Below are positions 1 to 7,718 of a DNA stretch of 64,000 nucleotides, in pieces; position 1 is the first letter of the stretch; every line of letters begins with the position of its first letter. The notes beneath the pieces were generated by a model that was not told the DNA's origin, did no database searches, and saw only the letters and a program-made list of their open reading frames with translations. Made by a program: the position numbers and the translations under genes. The stretch spans positions 1 through 64,000 of the forward strand of contig JBKHEA010000004.1 in assembly GCA_046541015.1 (NCBI GenBank). The letters run 5' to 3'. The stretch is from Liberiplasma sp046541015 (lineage in GTDB: Bacteria > Bacillota_I > Bacilli_A > Izemoplasmatales > Izemoplasmataceae).

Positions 1-39
1 CGTAAATTCTGCAAAGGGTGCGTAATTGTATTAAAATAG
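1..39 (+). CDS. possible 3' end of an upstream gene
   Basis: The first bases can be read as an open frame from the window edge to a TAG at 37-39, ending in V-L-K-stop, and a strong terminator follows 25 bases later. A similar sequence with the same last codons recurs at 1882-1920, after the toxin-antitoxin cassette. Only 12 codons are visible, so no product can be named and the frame itself is tentative. Confidence 0.25.
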   Translation, partial: RKFCKGCVIVLK

Positions 40-52
40 GTCATGCAACCCA
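11..52 (+). repeat. direct repeat copy 1, left of the AbiE cassette
   Basis: A 42-base segment aligns without gaps to 1892-1933, with 32 of 42 positions identical and a core of 14 identical bases (TTGTATTAAAATAG). Each copy is followed by a rho-independent terminator. The pair brackets the toxin-antitoxin genes, which suggests a duplicated insertion target, for example a gene 3' end. That reading is inference. Confidence 0.6.
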
Positions 53-64
53 TATTGAAATCAT

Positions 65-96
65 AGGTTTGATACAATTGTATCAAGCCTTTTTTC
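65..96 (+). terminator. rho-independent terminator
   Basis: An 11-bp stem (AGGTTTGATAC with GTATCAAGCCT, one G-T pair) around an AATT loop is followed directly by a T run. It would end a transcript entering from the left edge of the window. Confidence 0.8.
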
Positions 97-137
97 TTAT
101 CCTTAAGTGATGTTTGTTTTTAAAACTCAAATAACAT

Positions 138-166
138 TTGTATATTTGTCGCAAAAAGTATATAAT
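138..166 (+). promoter_or_regulatory. promoter of the AbiE cassette
   Basis: A -35-like TTGTAT at 138-143 and a perfect TATAAT at 161-166 are separated by 17 bases. They lie 24 bases upstream of the antitoxin ATG, which has its own AAGGAG ribosome binding site. Confidence 0.65.
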
Positions 167-178
167 AATTACGACAAA
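145..178. promoter_or_regulatory. candidate autoregulatory operator
   Basis: A 7-bp inverted repeat, TTTGTCG at 145-151 and CGACAAA at 172-178, flanks the -10 box. AbiEi antitoxins of the AbiE family are known to repress their own promoter by binding inverted repeats. The position fits that role, but binding is inferred. Confidence 0.45.
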
Positions 179-189
179 GGAGTGGTAAT

Positions 190-798
190 ATGAATAATGA
201 TAACTCAATTGCTGAAAGAATAAAGAAAGAGACTAAACAAAAAAAGCTCAACACTTTCACAGCGAAAGACTTCATTGAATTAGGGAATATAAAGACAATC
301 AATAAAAATCTTGAAAGAATGGAGAAAAACAAAGATATAAGGCGTATTATTTCAGGTGTTTATGATATTCCTGAGTATAGTACAATTTTAAGAGAATATG
401 GAGCTCCATCTATTAATGAAGTCGCTCAGGCATTAGCTAGAGCACACAACTGGAAAATATGTCCAAGTGGTACAAGTGCATTAAATTATCTTGGATTATC
501 AACACAAGTGCCAGCGCAGTACATATATGTTAGTTCTGGTCCATATAAGACATATTCAATCGGAAGTACTAAACTAATATTTAAACATACCAATAATCGA
601 CTGATGTATGATACATCTGAAGATACAGCAATATTGATTCAGGCCATCAAGGCTCTTGGCAGAGGGAATATTACAAAGATTCACAAAAATAAGATTCAAG
701 AGAAATATGATGGATCTACAATTAAAAGGATCTTAAAGGAATCAAAACATTCTGCTGCGTGGATCTACGAGTCGATCAGAAAGATTTTTGAGGTGTAG
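190..798 (+). CDS. AbiEi-like antitoxin (DUF6088 family)
   Basis: The 202-residue product has the layout of DUF6088 / AbiEi-type antitoxins. Residues about 1-60 form a short winged-helix-like N-terminus with the pattern R-R-I-I-S-G-V-Y-D-I-P, and the rest carries the family core with C-P-S-G-T-S-A-L-N-Y-L-G-L-S-T-Q-V-P. In type IV systems this protein neutralises the AbiEii nucleotidyltransferase and represses the operon. It starts at ATG 190 after AAGGAG. The toxin ATG lies two bases after its stop, so the two would be co-transcribed. This reading frame is intact although the toxin frame is broken. Confidence 0.85.
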   Translation: MNNDNSIAERIKKETKQKKLNTFTAKDFIELGNIKTINKNLERMEKNKDIRRIISGVYDIPEYSTILREYGAPSINEVAQALARAHNWKICPSGTSALNYLGLSTQVPAQYIYVSSGPYKTYSIGSTKLIFKHTNNRLMYDTSEDTAILIQAIKALGRGNITKIHKNKIQEKYDGSTIKRILKESKHSAAWIYESIRKIFEV

Positions 799-800
799 TC

Positions 801-1796
801 ATGTATAATTTAGCCAAACTAAAAAATAGAGATCGTGAACTGATATTTAGAAACACAGCTAGTAAAATGAAAATCAATGAAGCGATTATTTAAAAGGACT
901 TTTGGGTTGTATTAGTACTTGATTACCTATTCAATAAATCGAAGTTTAAGAAAGCATTCACATTCAAAGGTGGGACCAGTTTATCAAAAGGATATTCCCT
1001 AATCAGAAGATTTTCAGAAGATATTGATTTGATACTAGATTGGACCGTTATTGGTATTCCTGAAAATGAACCATATGAGCATAGAAGCAATACTCAACAA
1101 AACATATACAATCAAGTAATCAACCAGAAAGCATCAATATTTATAAAAAACACCCTGCTCGATGAAATCAAAACAGGACTAAGTGATTTGCTAGGATTTG
1201 ATGTGGATATGGAATGCGATAAAACTGAGGAAAACATAATCGTTTTTAAGTATCCAAGGTTATATAGTAATGATTCAATCTTAAATACGATAAGACTCGA
1301 GTTTGGACCACTAGCAGCCTGGACACCATCAGAGGTTATTAGGGTGAGTCCATACATCGATGATTATTACCCTAACGTCATGAACCAATCATTTTCAGAA
1401 GTGCTTACCGTGAAACCAACTAGAACGTTTTGGGAGAAAGCAACAATACTTCATCATGAGGCATATCGTCCGAGCTCATCAAAGATTCCTGACCGATATT
1501 CACGACATTACTATGATTTGTATATGATGTCAAAAGGTATGCCGTTAGATGGTCTGCTAGAAGATATTGATCTCCTTGATAAAGTAGTTGAATTTAAAAA
1601 GAAATTCTATCCAAGAGGATGGGCAAGATATGATTTATCTAAGAAAGGAACATTAAAACTTGTTCCTGATATGTATCGCATAGATGAACTTGAAAAAGAT
1701 TATAAAGCAATGCAAGATATGCTATTTGGGGATAAGCCCTTATTTGATGAGGTAATGGATTCTCTTAGGAAATTAGAAAAACAAATCAACTCTTGA
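801..1796 (+). pseudogene. AbiEii-type nucleotidyltransferase toxin, interrupted by an in-frame stop
   Basis: Read from ATG 801, the frame holds 331 codons to TGA 1796, with one internal TAA at 891-893 (codon 31). The frame is unchanged across it: 30 codons precede it and K-D-F-W-V follows. Downstream come the nucleotidyltransferase signature G-G-T-S-L then R-F-S-E-D-I-D-L and the AbiEii-type C-terminal R-T-F-W-E-K-A-T-I-L-H-H with R-H-Y-Y-D-L-Y. Family members usually have Glu before K-D-F/Y-W, so one GAA-to-TAA change would explain the stop. No ATG or GTG in frame precedes the catalytic motif, so re-initiation could not rescue it. The antitoxin gene upstream is intact. A sequencing error is possible. 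Confidence 0.85.
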
Positions 1797-1881
1797 TACA
1801 AGCATCAGATAGTAGGTGATGATGAACCGAGTTTGAATGCAACCAAACCTTTGCGACCATGATATGACAATAATTTATTAG

Positions 1882-1933
1882 ATGGAGTATCGCAAAGAAA
1901 GTAAATTTGTATTAAAATAGCTCATACAATCCA
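1882..1933 (+). repeat. direct repeat copy 2, right of the AbiE cassette
   Basis: Positions 1892-1933 match 11-52. The short frame from ATG 1882 ends V-L-K-stop at 1918-1920, like the left copy, and a terminator follows. It looks like a remnant of a gene 3' end. The interval 1797-1881 between the toxin stop and this copy shows no other recognisable feature. Confidence 0.5.
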
Positions 1934-1943
1934 AGTTCACTTT

Positions 1944-1978
1944 AAAAGTTTATTTCCGTAGAAATAAACTTTTTTTTA
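1944..1978 (+). terminator. rho-independent terminator after the AbiE cassette
   Basis: A perfect 12-bp stem (AAAGTTTATTTC with GAAATAAACTTT) around a CGTA loop is followed by eight T residues. It occupies the same place relative to repeat copy 2 as the terminator at 65-96 does to copy 1. Confidence 0.85.
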
Positions 1979-2061
1979 TTACTTAATTTCTTTGTTAAAC
2001 GGGTGGGTTAATTATTCTATTCTCTTGAAAATTACCCCTTTTGATTGAACTTGAAAAAATA

Positions 2062-2100
2062 AAAAAGTAGAAACTAATGTTTCAATAGTTTCTACTTTTT
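2062..2100 (-). terminator. terminator of the LRR lipoprotein gene
   Basis: A perfect 14-bp stem with A-rich and T-rich outer ends around an 11-base loop lies about 30 bases past the stop of the minus-strand lipoprotein gene. Its symmetry would also let it act on plus-strand transcripts. Confidence 0.75.
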
Positions 2101-2131
2101 AGTCTTCTTACTTTTAAACCTAGATGAATCG

Positions 2132-3739
2132 CTATTCATCTAACTCACTTAATGGTACAAAATAGTCCGCATATTGTTGCCACCACATATCCTCTTCGTA
2201 ATCTATCATTAATTCATCAGGAATATAGATTTCTAATGCCTCAGTCATCTTTATATTTATAGCAGGTGCATGAATAACATTTGTTTCGTTACGGATGATA
2301 AACGTTTCTAAAGTACCTTCACGCTGAAAAAAGTTACCGGCAAAAATAAAGTCTACCGTGCTTGCAATATCAGCTGTAACGAGGGACTTAAGATAGATAA
2401 ACGCATTATCTGAAATGGTTTGTACACCCTCAGAAATAATGATATTTTCCAAATATTGTTGATTCATAAAAGCTAAATCGTCAATGATTGTAACGCTTGG
2501 AATGATTGTATGAGTTGTTGCATCTTTTCCAGCAGGATAGGCTAATAAGGTGGATTCATCTTTACTATAAACTATCCCATCATGTACCGTGTAGTATGGG
2601 TTTTCTTCCTCAACCATAATATCCTTTAGACCTGTAAGATAGGCAAATGCCCCTTCATCAAATGAAAGTGAATCATGTATAGTAATGGTTTGAGTTTTAC
2701 TACCAAAGAAGGCCCATGTGCTGATATGATTAATATGATTTGGAATAACAAAGTCTTCTGTCAATAAACCACTAGGATAATAGAGTAAGCTTTCTGTTTC
2801 TTTATCATATATAACACCGTTATCAGAATAAATAAAGGGGTTATTTTCTATGTAGACTGTTTCTAAATTAGGGATACCTTCGAAAATTTCAGATTCAAAG
2901 AAGCTGTACTTATCAGGAAGCGTTATAGTAGTTAATTGCTCACTCCCTATAAATGGTGTAATCCCTATACGTTGATTTAGTGACATTATAGGCGCTTCAC
3001 TTGCTGGTTGTTCGACATGATAAGAGAAATAAACGTTGCCATCTGGTCCATTTATTGGATCAGTTTTTTCTGTTACTTTAGTTATTGGACAGCCCGTTTC
3101 AAAGATCCAAGGATTTGTTTCAGTAGGGTCTTCATCCATATTTGTTGACTGACAAACTTCATGGGATTCGATAATTTCATCAAAGACATCTTTATTTATG
3201 ACACTTTCTACAGTACCTAAATATTCACCGTAATAATGAACTTCTTTTAAGTTTGGCATATTACTAAATGATTTCATTCCAATGTTATACACGGTTAAAG
3301 GAATATCGACTCGAACTGGATTTGTTTCACTAAAGGCTTCAATGCCAATGAAACGTACAATATAATCATCAATTGTATGCGGTATTTTAACTCGAGATGC
3401 ATGCCCATTATAATTAAGAATACTAACCACTTTTTCTTCTTCGTTAAACTCTAGTTCTAAAACATCATTAAACGATTCAAAGACAGGGGTTAATGTCACA
3501 TTTTCTTTTACAATGTACGTGGTATCATGTATCACGCCCGATGGGTCTTCCCAACCTAATAAAAACCCGTTTTCAGTTTCTAAAAAGGGTAAATCTATGG
3601 TCTCATCTTTTTCTGCCACTACGGAATCAAGCGTTTCATCATCGAATGTAACTGTGTAAGGCCCTTCGTCTAATTCATCACAACTTGACATGGTGAATGC
3701 TAGTGATAATAAACCAATCCATAATAGTATCTTTTTCAT
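2132..3739 (-). CDS. surface lipoprotein with InlB-type and BspA-type leucine-rich repeats
   Basis: The 535-residue protein begins with a lipoprotein signal: a K-K start, a hydrophobic stretch and the lipobox-like M-S-S-C with Cys20. Residues about 28-90 resemble the Listeria-Bacteroides (InlB B, Flg_new) repeat, with Y-T-V-T-F-D and a closing L-T-P-V-F-E. The remainder is irregular LRR_5/BspA repeats with recurring I-P and A-F elements (I-G-I-E-A-F, W-A-F-F-G-S, L-A-F-M-N). Such proteins are anchored outside the membrane and bind proteins or other surfaces; the ligand here is unknown. The RBS AAAGGAG supports ATG 3739. It appears monocistronic. Confidence 0.8.
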   Translation of the reverse strand: MKKILLWIGLLSLAFTMSSCDELDEGPYTVTFDDETLDSVVAEKDETIDLPFLETENGFLLGWEDPSGVIHDTTYIVKENVTLTPVFESFNDVLELEFNEEEKVVSILNYNGHASRVKIPHTIDDYIVRFIGIEAFSETNPVRVDIPLTVYNIGMKSFSNMPNLKEVHYYGEYLGTVESVINKDVFDEIIESHEVCQSTNMDEDPTETNPWIFETGCPITKVTEKTDPINGPDGNVYFSYHVEQPASEAPIMSLNQRIGITPFIGSEQLTTITLPDKYSFFESEIFEGIPNLETVYIENNPFIYSDNGVIYDKETESLLYYPSGLLTEDFVIPNHINHISTWAFFGSKTQTITIHDSLSFDEGAFAYLTGLKDIMVEEENPYYTVHDGIVYSKDESTLLAYPAGKDATTHTIIPSVTIIDDLAFMNQQYLENIIISEGVQTISDNAFIYLKSLVTADIASTVDFIFAGNFFQREGTLETFIIRNETNVIHAPAINIKMTEALEIYIPDELMIDYEEDMWWQQYADYFVPLSELDE

Positions 3740-3862
3740 AAACGTCTCCTTTTAGCAAAATTTAATGTAATAATGCTTTTTTAACTGTAAACTCCTTAGA
3801 TATTATCAAGTAATATCACTTTGTTAGTATTATTGTATGCAATTATTAACGACATCATTAAT

Positions 3863-3892
3863 AGTATACCATAGATATTAATGGGTTATCAA
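3863..3892 (-). promoter_or_regulatory. candidate promoter for the LRR lipoprotein gene
   Basis: On the minus strand TTGATA and TATACT are separated by 18 bases, giving a leader of about 120 bases. The rest of the 353-base gap between the lipoprotein gene and glsA is AT-rich and holds no gene that I can see, only this site and the glsA terminator. Confidence 0.35.
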
Positions 3893-3967
3893 ATAAAGAT
3901 TAGATAGATGAGCATACCCCTAAGCATTAGATATTTTTGTTGGTATAAAGTTTAGTGAATAGATTCA

Positions 3968-4002
3968 TAAAAAATACTAGATAATTAATAGCTTATCTAG
4001 TA
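3968..4002 (-). terminator. terminator downstream of glsA
   Basis: A perfect 10-bp stem (TACTAGATAA with TTATCTAGTA) around an 8-base loop is followed on the minus strand by a run of T. It lies about 90 bases beyond the glutaminase stop. Confidence 0.65.
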
Positions 4003-4092
4003 CTTCCTCAATATTATAAATAATCGTGATTTTTCATAATTGATAAATTATAAAATAAATTACTTAAACCTTACTAAGCTAACTCACATTAT

Positions 4093-5013
4093 TTAAAATA
4101 TGTTTAAATCAAGGGCTTCAGATAATTTCTTAAGCACTTGCCAAGAAGCTACACTATTTCCTTTTTCATCAAGCGCAGGACTAAAACATCCAATACCATA
4201 ATGATTAGGTTTTATGGCAATGATTCCGCCTCCAACACCACTTTTTGCAGGTAAACCAACTTCAACAGCGAAATCACCACTTGCATCATACATACCACAT
4301 AACGTTAATACAGTCTTTACTATGCGCGCTGTTTTCTCAGAAAAGAGTTGTTCATGGTGGTCTAATGCTTTCCCCTTATTAGCAAGGACAGCCGCAAATC
4401 GCGCTAAATCTTTTGCGGTTACATCAACACTACAGAGTTTAAAATAAACATCAAGTAATCCCTCGATATCATCAAGTTCAATAATGTTTGTGCTTTTCAT
4501 AAAGTAAGCCAAGCTCTTATTACGATATCCTGTTTCTTTTTCTGAGGTAAAAACTGCATGGTTTATCGTTAATAATGGGTTGCTTGTCATGGCCATTATC
4601 ATACTAAAGATTCTTGCGAATTTCTCTTCTAAGGTTGCTCCTTTAACTAAAGAAATCGTCACAATTGCTCCTGAATTAATCATAGGATTTAAAGGTTTTT
4701 GTTTATTATGGGTTTCAAGCGCACCAATAGAATTAAAGCCTTCATTAGAAGGATAAAAACTAATTTTTTTAAGGAGTGTTTCAATCGTGTTATCTTCAAG
4801 CGCACAAATAAACGCTGCAACTTTTGAAATACTTTGAATTGTAAATGGAATGTCGGTATCACCAGCGCACTCTATTTTACCATGCGTATCACAAAGACAT
4901 ACCCCTAAATATGATGAGTTTTGATTCGATAGTTCTGGGATATAGGTTGCAACATTACCTTTTTTAGTGTAATGTCGACTTGATTCAATGATTTTTTCAA
5001 GCATTCGTTTCAT
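4093..5013 (-). CDS. glsA: glutaminase
   Basis: The 306-residue protein belongs to the serine-dependent, beta-lactamase-fold glutaminases that hydrolyse glutamine to glutamate and ammonia in the cytoplasm. Visible family features are the catalytic S-x-x-K in Q-S-I-S-K-V (Ser61, Lys64), N-P-M-I-N-S-G-A-I near residue 110, D-L-A-R-F-A-A-V-L-A-N-K-G, and G-L-P-A-K-S-G-V-G-G-G-I-I near the C-terminus. Length is normal for the family. GGAGG seven bases before ATG 5013 fixes the start. It is a single gene divergent from the mevalonate operon. Confidence 0.93.
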   Translation of the reverse strand: MKRMLEKIIESSRHYTKKGNVATYIPELSNQNSSYLGVCLCDTHGKIECAGDTDIPFTIQSISKVAAFICALEDNTIETLLKKISFYPSNEGFNSIGALETHNKQKPLNPMINSGAIVTISLVKGATLEEKFARIFSMIMAMTSNPLLTINHAVFTSEKETGYRNKSLAYFMKSTNIIELDDIEGLLDVYFKLCSVDVTAKDLARFAAVLANKGKALDHHEQLFSEKTARIVKTVLTLCGMYDASGDFAVEVGLPAKSGVGGGIIAIKPNHYGIGCFSPALDEKGNSVASWQVLKKLSEALDLNIF

Positions 5014-5043
5014 AAAAACCTCCTAGAAAACGCTTACTCAATC

Positions 5044-5052
5044 ATTATAGCA
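5044..5052 (-). promoter_or_regulatory. extended -10 promoter of glsA
   Basis: On the minus strand the sequence TGCTATAAT forms a TGn-extended -10 box about 30 bases upstream of the glsA start. I see no good -35 box, which is typical of extended -10 promoters. Confidence 0.5.
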
Positions 5053-5199
5053 TACACCGCTATTCTAATGTATTGCTTAATTATAATTTAGTTCAATTTA
5101 TGACAGATGAAGTCAAAAAAAATAAAATTTTTCGTATTTTAAAGGAAAAAAACTTATACATAGGCTATAATGTTCTAAAAAGGAACAAAGGAGATTATC

Positions 5200-5433
5200 A
5201 TGAAAAAACAAACCTTCATTGAAATATGGGGCGATGTCGTTGAGGCAAGAAGCCTTTTATATTCAATTTTAATTATTACATTTACAACACTTGGGGCTCA
5301 TCTCTTAGCGCCTGCGGGTGATCGCACGCTAGGTCTTTTTTTTGGACTTGGTGGGGCAGTAATAGGCTTTTTAATCGTAGTCTTTTTCATCAAGCCTAAA
5401 CGTATTATTAAAGATGAGGAGGAAGTTAAGTGA
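5200..5433 (+). CDS. small two-helix membrane protein, partner of the TctA-like permease
   Basis: The 77-residue protein has a charged N-terminus, two predicted membrane helices (about residues 16-37 and 44-64) joined by a loop with P-A-G-D-R, and a positively charged then acidic cytoplasmic tail. Its stop overlaps the GTG start of the TctA-like permease by two bases. It could stand in for the small TctB subunit, which is usually larger with four helices, but I see no sequence proof of homology. A TATAAT at 5166-5171 and an AAAGGAG RBS precede it, so it is probably the first gene of the mevalonate operon. Confidence 0.7.
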   Translation: MKKQTFIEIWGDVVEARSLLYSILIITFTTLGAHLLAPAGDRTLGLFFGLGGAVIGFLIVVFFIKPKRIIKDEEEVK

Positions 5434-6797
5434 TTACCTTACCGATTTTTTTACTAATGATTTTAGCCGCAATTGGTGCGGTAATTTTATATACCTTTAT
5501 TGGATTTATACCAGGGACTGATGAGACAAGTGTTTTACTTCCTATATCGCTTGCGCTTGTGTTGACTGGATTAGACCCTATTGTTATTTTAACGTTCTTT
5601 ATCGCAGCGATTGTGACACTGAATTTAACAAACAGTATGCCAACCGCACTAGTTGGTCTACCGGGTGGGGTGATGAGTAGCCCGATGATTGAACATGCGA
5701 TAACTATTAAAAATCAAGGTAAAAGTGCATTTATTATTCAAAAAATGGCAGCGGCTAGTGCGATTGGGGTTTTAGTCAGTGTGCCGATTGCTTTAATAAT
5801 CGCTAACTTAATTATTCCTTTTGCTGAAGGAATTAGAACGTATGCAGCTTATTTATTCGTAATTGGCGCTGTTTTCTTATCGCTTACTAGCAAACATAAA
5901 GTCATTGCATTATTATCAATTATTCCTTTATCACTACTATTCCAAAGTTTAAGACATTTATATTGGGGTATTGGTATAATACCCCAAACACAAACCGTTA
6001 CCATTTCCTTTTTCTTAGGGATTACGGTAGGCCCACTGCTTGTAAGTTTATTTAAACTTTTAAATAAAACAAGCTTAAAAGAAGTAGAAGTTCGCGATAA
6101 AAAACTGATTATTTTACCTAGTGAACAAAGTAGAAAAGATACCTTAAATCCCTTTAAAATTTTAACTAAAGAAGAAAGACGTTATGCATCCCTTAGTGCA
6201 CTTATTGTCAACTTTTTATTCGTGCTTAGTCCAGTTGGTCTAACGATTTTAATTGGAGAAGGGATTGGAAACCGTTTTAAAAGTGATCCTTTTAAACGTT
6301 CTACAATGAGTATGACGAGCATGTCAAGTATTATTCAAGCTACTTATATGTCAGGGATTGTAATTCCTTTATTAGCTTTAGGAATTGCATTAAGTCCTGT
6401 AGCGATTGGACCAGGTGGTGCTTTATTTAATGCCCCACCAATATTAACCTTAGATAACAACATTCACCATATACTAAATGGTTTTGAGTTTAGTGTTGCG
6501 GTCATTTTAGGGGCAACGATTGCCTTAGTAATGAGTTATATCTTAATCTCACGCTACGCAAAAACGATAACGAAGTTTATTTTAAAATACATCCCTCACG
6601 AAGCGGTACTGGGTCTTTTTATTGCGTTTATCATTTTACTAGCTTATATGGATGCAGGGCTTATTAATATTTTTGGTGTCTTGCTTGTTGGCTTTGTGAG
6701 TGGGTCATTAAATAAACTTGGTGTTAATTATGGGGTTCAGTTTATGGCACTTTATGCAGCGCCAACTATTGTTAACTTCTTTATAGGAGTCTTTTAA
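5430..6797 (+). CDS. TctA-like permease (tripartite tricarboxylate transporter permease family)
   Basis: This 455-residue polytopic membrane protein has family-like features: an N-terminal F-I-P-G-T-D-E-T segment with the G-x-x-P-G pattern, a T-N-S-M-P-T-A-L-V-G-L-P-G-G segment, and a second conserved half with G-P-G-G-A-L-F-N-A-P-P. TctA proteins transport carboxylates using a large membrane subunit. The start is GTG 5430 after AGGAGG at 5417-5422. The next gene, mevalonate kinase, overlaps the stop by one base, so the two are translationally linked. A carboxylate such as mevalonate is a conceivable substrate, but this is inferred only from position. No TctC-type binding protein is nearby. 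Confidence 0.75.
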   Translation: MITLPIFLLMILAAIGAVILYTFIGFIPGTDETSVLLPISLALVLTGLDPIVILTFFIAAIVTLNLTNSMPTALVGLPGGVMSSPMIEHAITIKNQGKSAFIIQKMAAASAIGVLVSVPIALIIANLIIPFAEGIRTYAAYLFVIGAVFLSLTSKHKVIALLSIIPLSLLFQSLRHLYWGIGIIPQTQTVTISFFLGITVGPLLVSLFKLLNKTSLKEVEVRDKKLIILPSEQSRKDTLNPFKILTKEERRYASLSALIVNFLFVLSPVGLTILIGEGIGNRFKSDPFKRSTMSMTSMSSIIQATYMSGIVIPLLALGIALSPVAIGPGGALFNAPPILTLDNNIHHILNGFEFSVAVILGATIALVMSYILISRYAKTITKFILKYIPHEAVLGLFIAFIILLAYMDAGLINIFGVLLVGFVSGSLNKLGVNYGVQFMALYAAPTIVNFFIGVF

Positions 6798-7705
6798 TGA
6801 AAAAAGGTATAGGAAAAGCGCATGGCAAAATTATATTAGTTGGAGAGCATGCCGTCGTTTATGGCTATCCTGCGATTGCGATGCCTTTACTGAGTAGTCA
6901 AGTTAAAGTAATTCTTTCAAATAGTGAAAAAACCCTTATAAAAAGCGAATATTTTAATGGTAATGTGGCTGATTTAAGTGAAGCCTATGATCCCATAAAA
7001 GCGTTGATTCAAAAACTTTTAAATGATTTTTCAATGGAAGGCTGCAAGCTAGAAATAGAAACCAGTATTCCATTAAGCGCAGGACTTGGTTCAAGTGCTG
7101 CGATTGCAAGTGCGATTACTGAAGCATTTTTTGATTATCACCTTAAACCTTTAAGTCAACCAGAACGTTTTAATTATGTTCAATTTTCTGAAACTTTAGC
7201 TCATCAAAACCCAAGTGGGATTGATGCCTTGATTACCATGTCTAATACACCTATATTATTTAAAAAAGGAACCCCTTTTGAAGCTTTCCCATTTACATTG
7301 AAAAGTTACTTAGTTGTTGGCAATACTGGTGTAAAAGGAAGAACTAAAGAAGCTGTTAATCATATCGCAAAAACGATTGACTCAAGTGCTACAAAAAGTC
7401 TTATTGAACAACTTGGTATTTGTGCAACCGATGCATTAGCTGCCATTAATGAAGGCAATATCGATAAACTAGGGACACTTTTAACCTTAGCGCATCAAAC
7501 CTTGGATGCTTTAGGTGTATCGCATCCTTTATTAAATCAAATGGTTGAAGATAGTTTGTCAAATGGCGCAATTGGTGCTAAAATGACAGGTGGAGGCTTA
7601 GGTGGCTGTGTGATTGCCCTAACTAAGTCAAAAGAGATTGCATCAAACATCTTAACGAGTTGGGAATCATTTAGTGGAGAAAATGCCTTTATATTACCAA
7701 TTTAA
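6797..7705 (+). CDS. mvk: mevalonate kinase
   Basis: This 302-residue GHMP kinase phosphorylates mevalonate to 5-phosphomevalonate. It shows the N-terminal G-K-I-I-L-V-G-E-H-A-V-V-Y-G motif, the ATP loop P-L-S-A-G-L-G-S-S-A-A (residues 92-102) and the C-terminal M-T-G-G-G-L-G-G-C motif. The A-H-G-K and G-E-H-A-V-V-Y-G pattern points to mevalonate kinase rather than phosphomevalonate kinase. ATG 6797 shares one base with the TAA of the permease, and mvaD starts 13 bases after the stop. Confidence 0.93.
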   Translation: MKKGIGKAHGKIILVGEHAVVYGYPAIAMPLLSSQVKVILSNSEKTLIKSEYFNGNVADLSEAYDPIKALIQKLLNDFSMEGCKLEIETSIPLSAGLGSSAAIASAITEAFFDYHLKPLSQPERFNYVQFSETLAHQNPSGIDALITMSNTPILFKKGTPFEAFPFTLKSYLVVGNTGVKGRTKEAVNHIAKTIDSSATKSLIEQLGICATDALAAINEGNIDKLGTLLTLAHQTLDALGVSHPLLNQMVEDSLSNGAIGAKMTGGGLGGCVIALTKSKEIASNILTSWESFSGENAFILPI

Positions 7706-7718
7706 ATGAGGGATTTTT

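Noticed and set aside
1029..1796. Treating the toxin as a complete 255-residue gene starting at 1029
   Set aside because: That start lies after the catalytic G-G-T-S and D-x-D motif and has no RBS; the frame extends in register to ATG 801 apart from one stop.
3740..4092. Gene in the gap between the LRR lipoprotein and glsA
   Set aside because: No open frame with an RBS is present; only a candidate promoter and a terminator were found.
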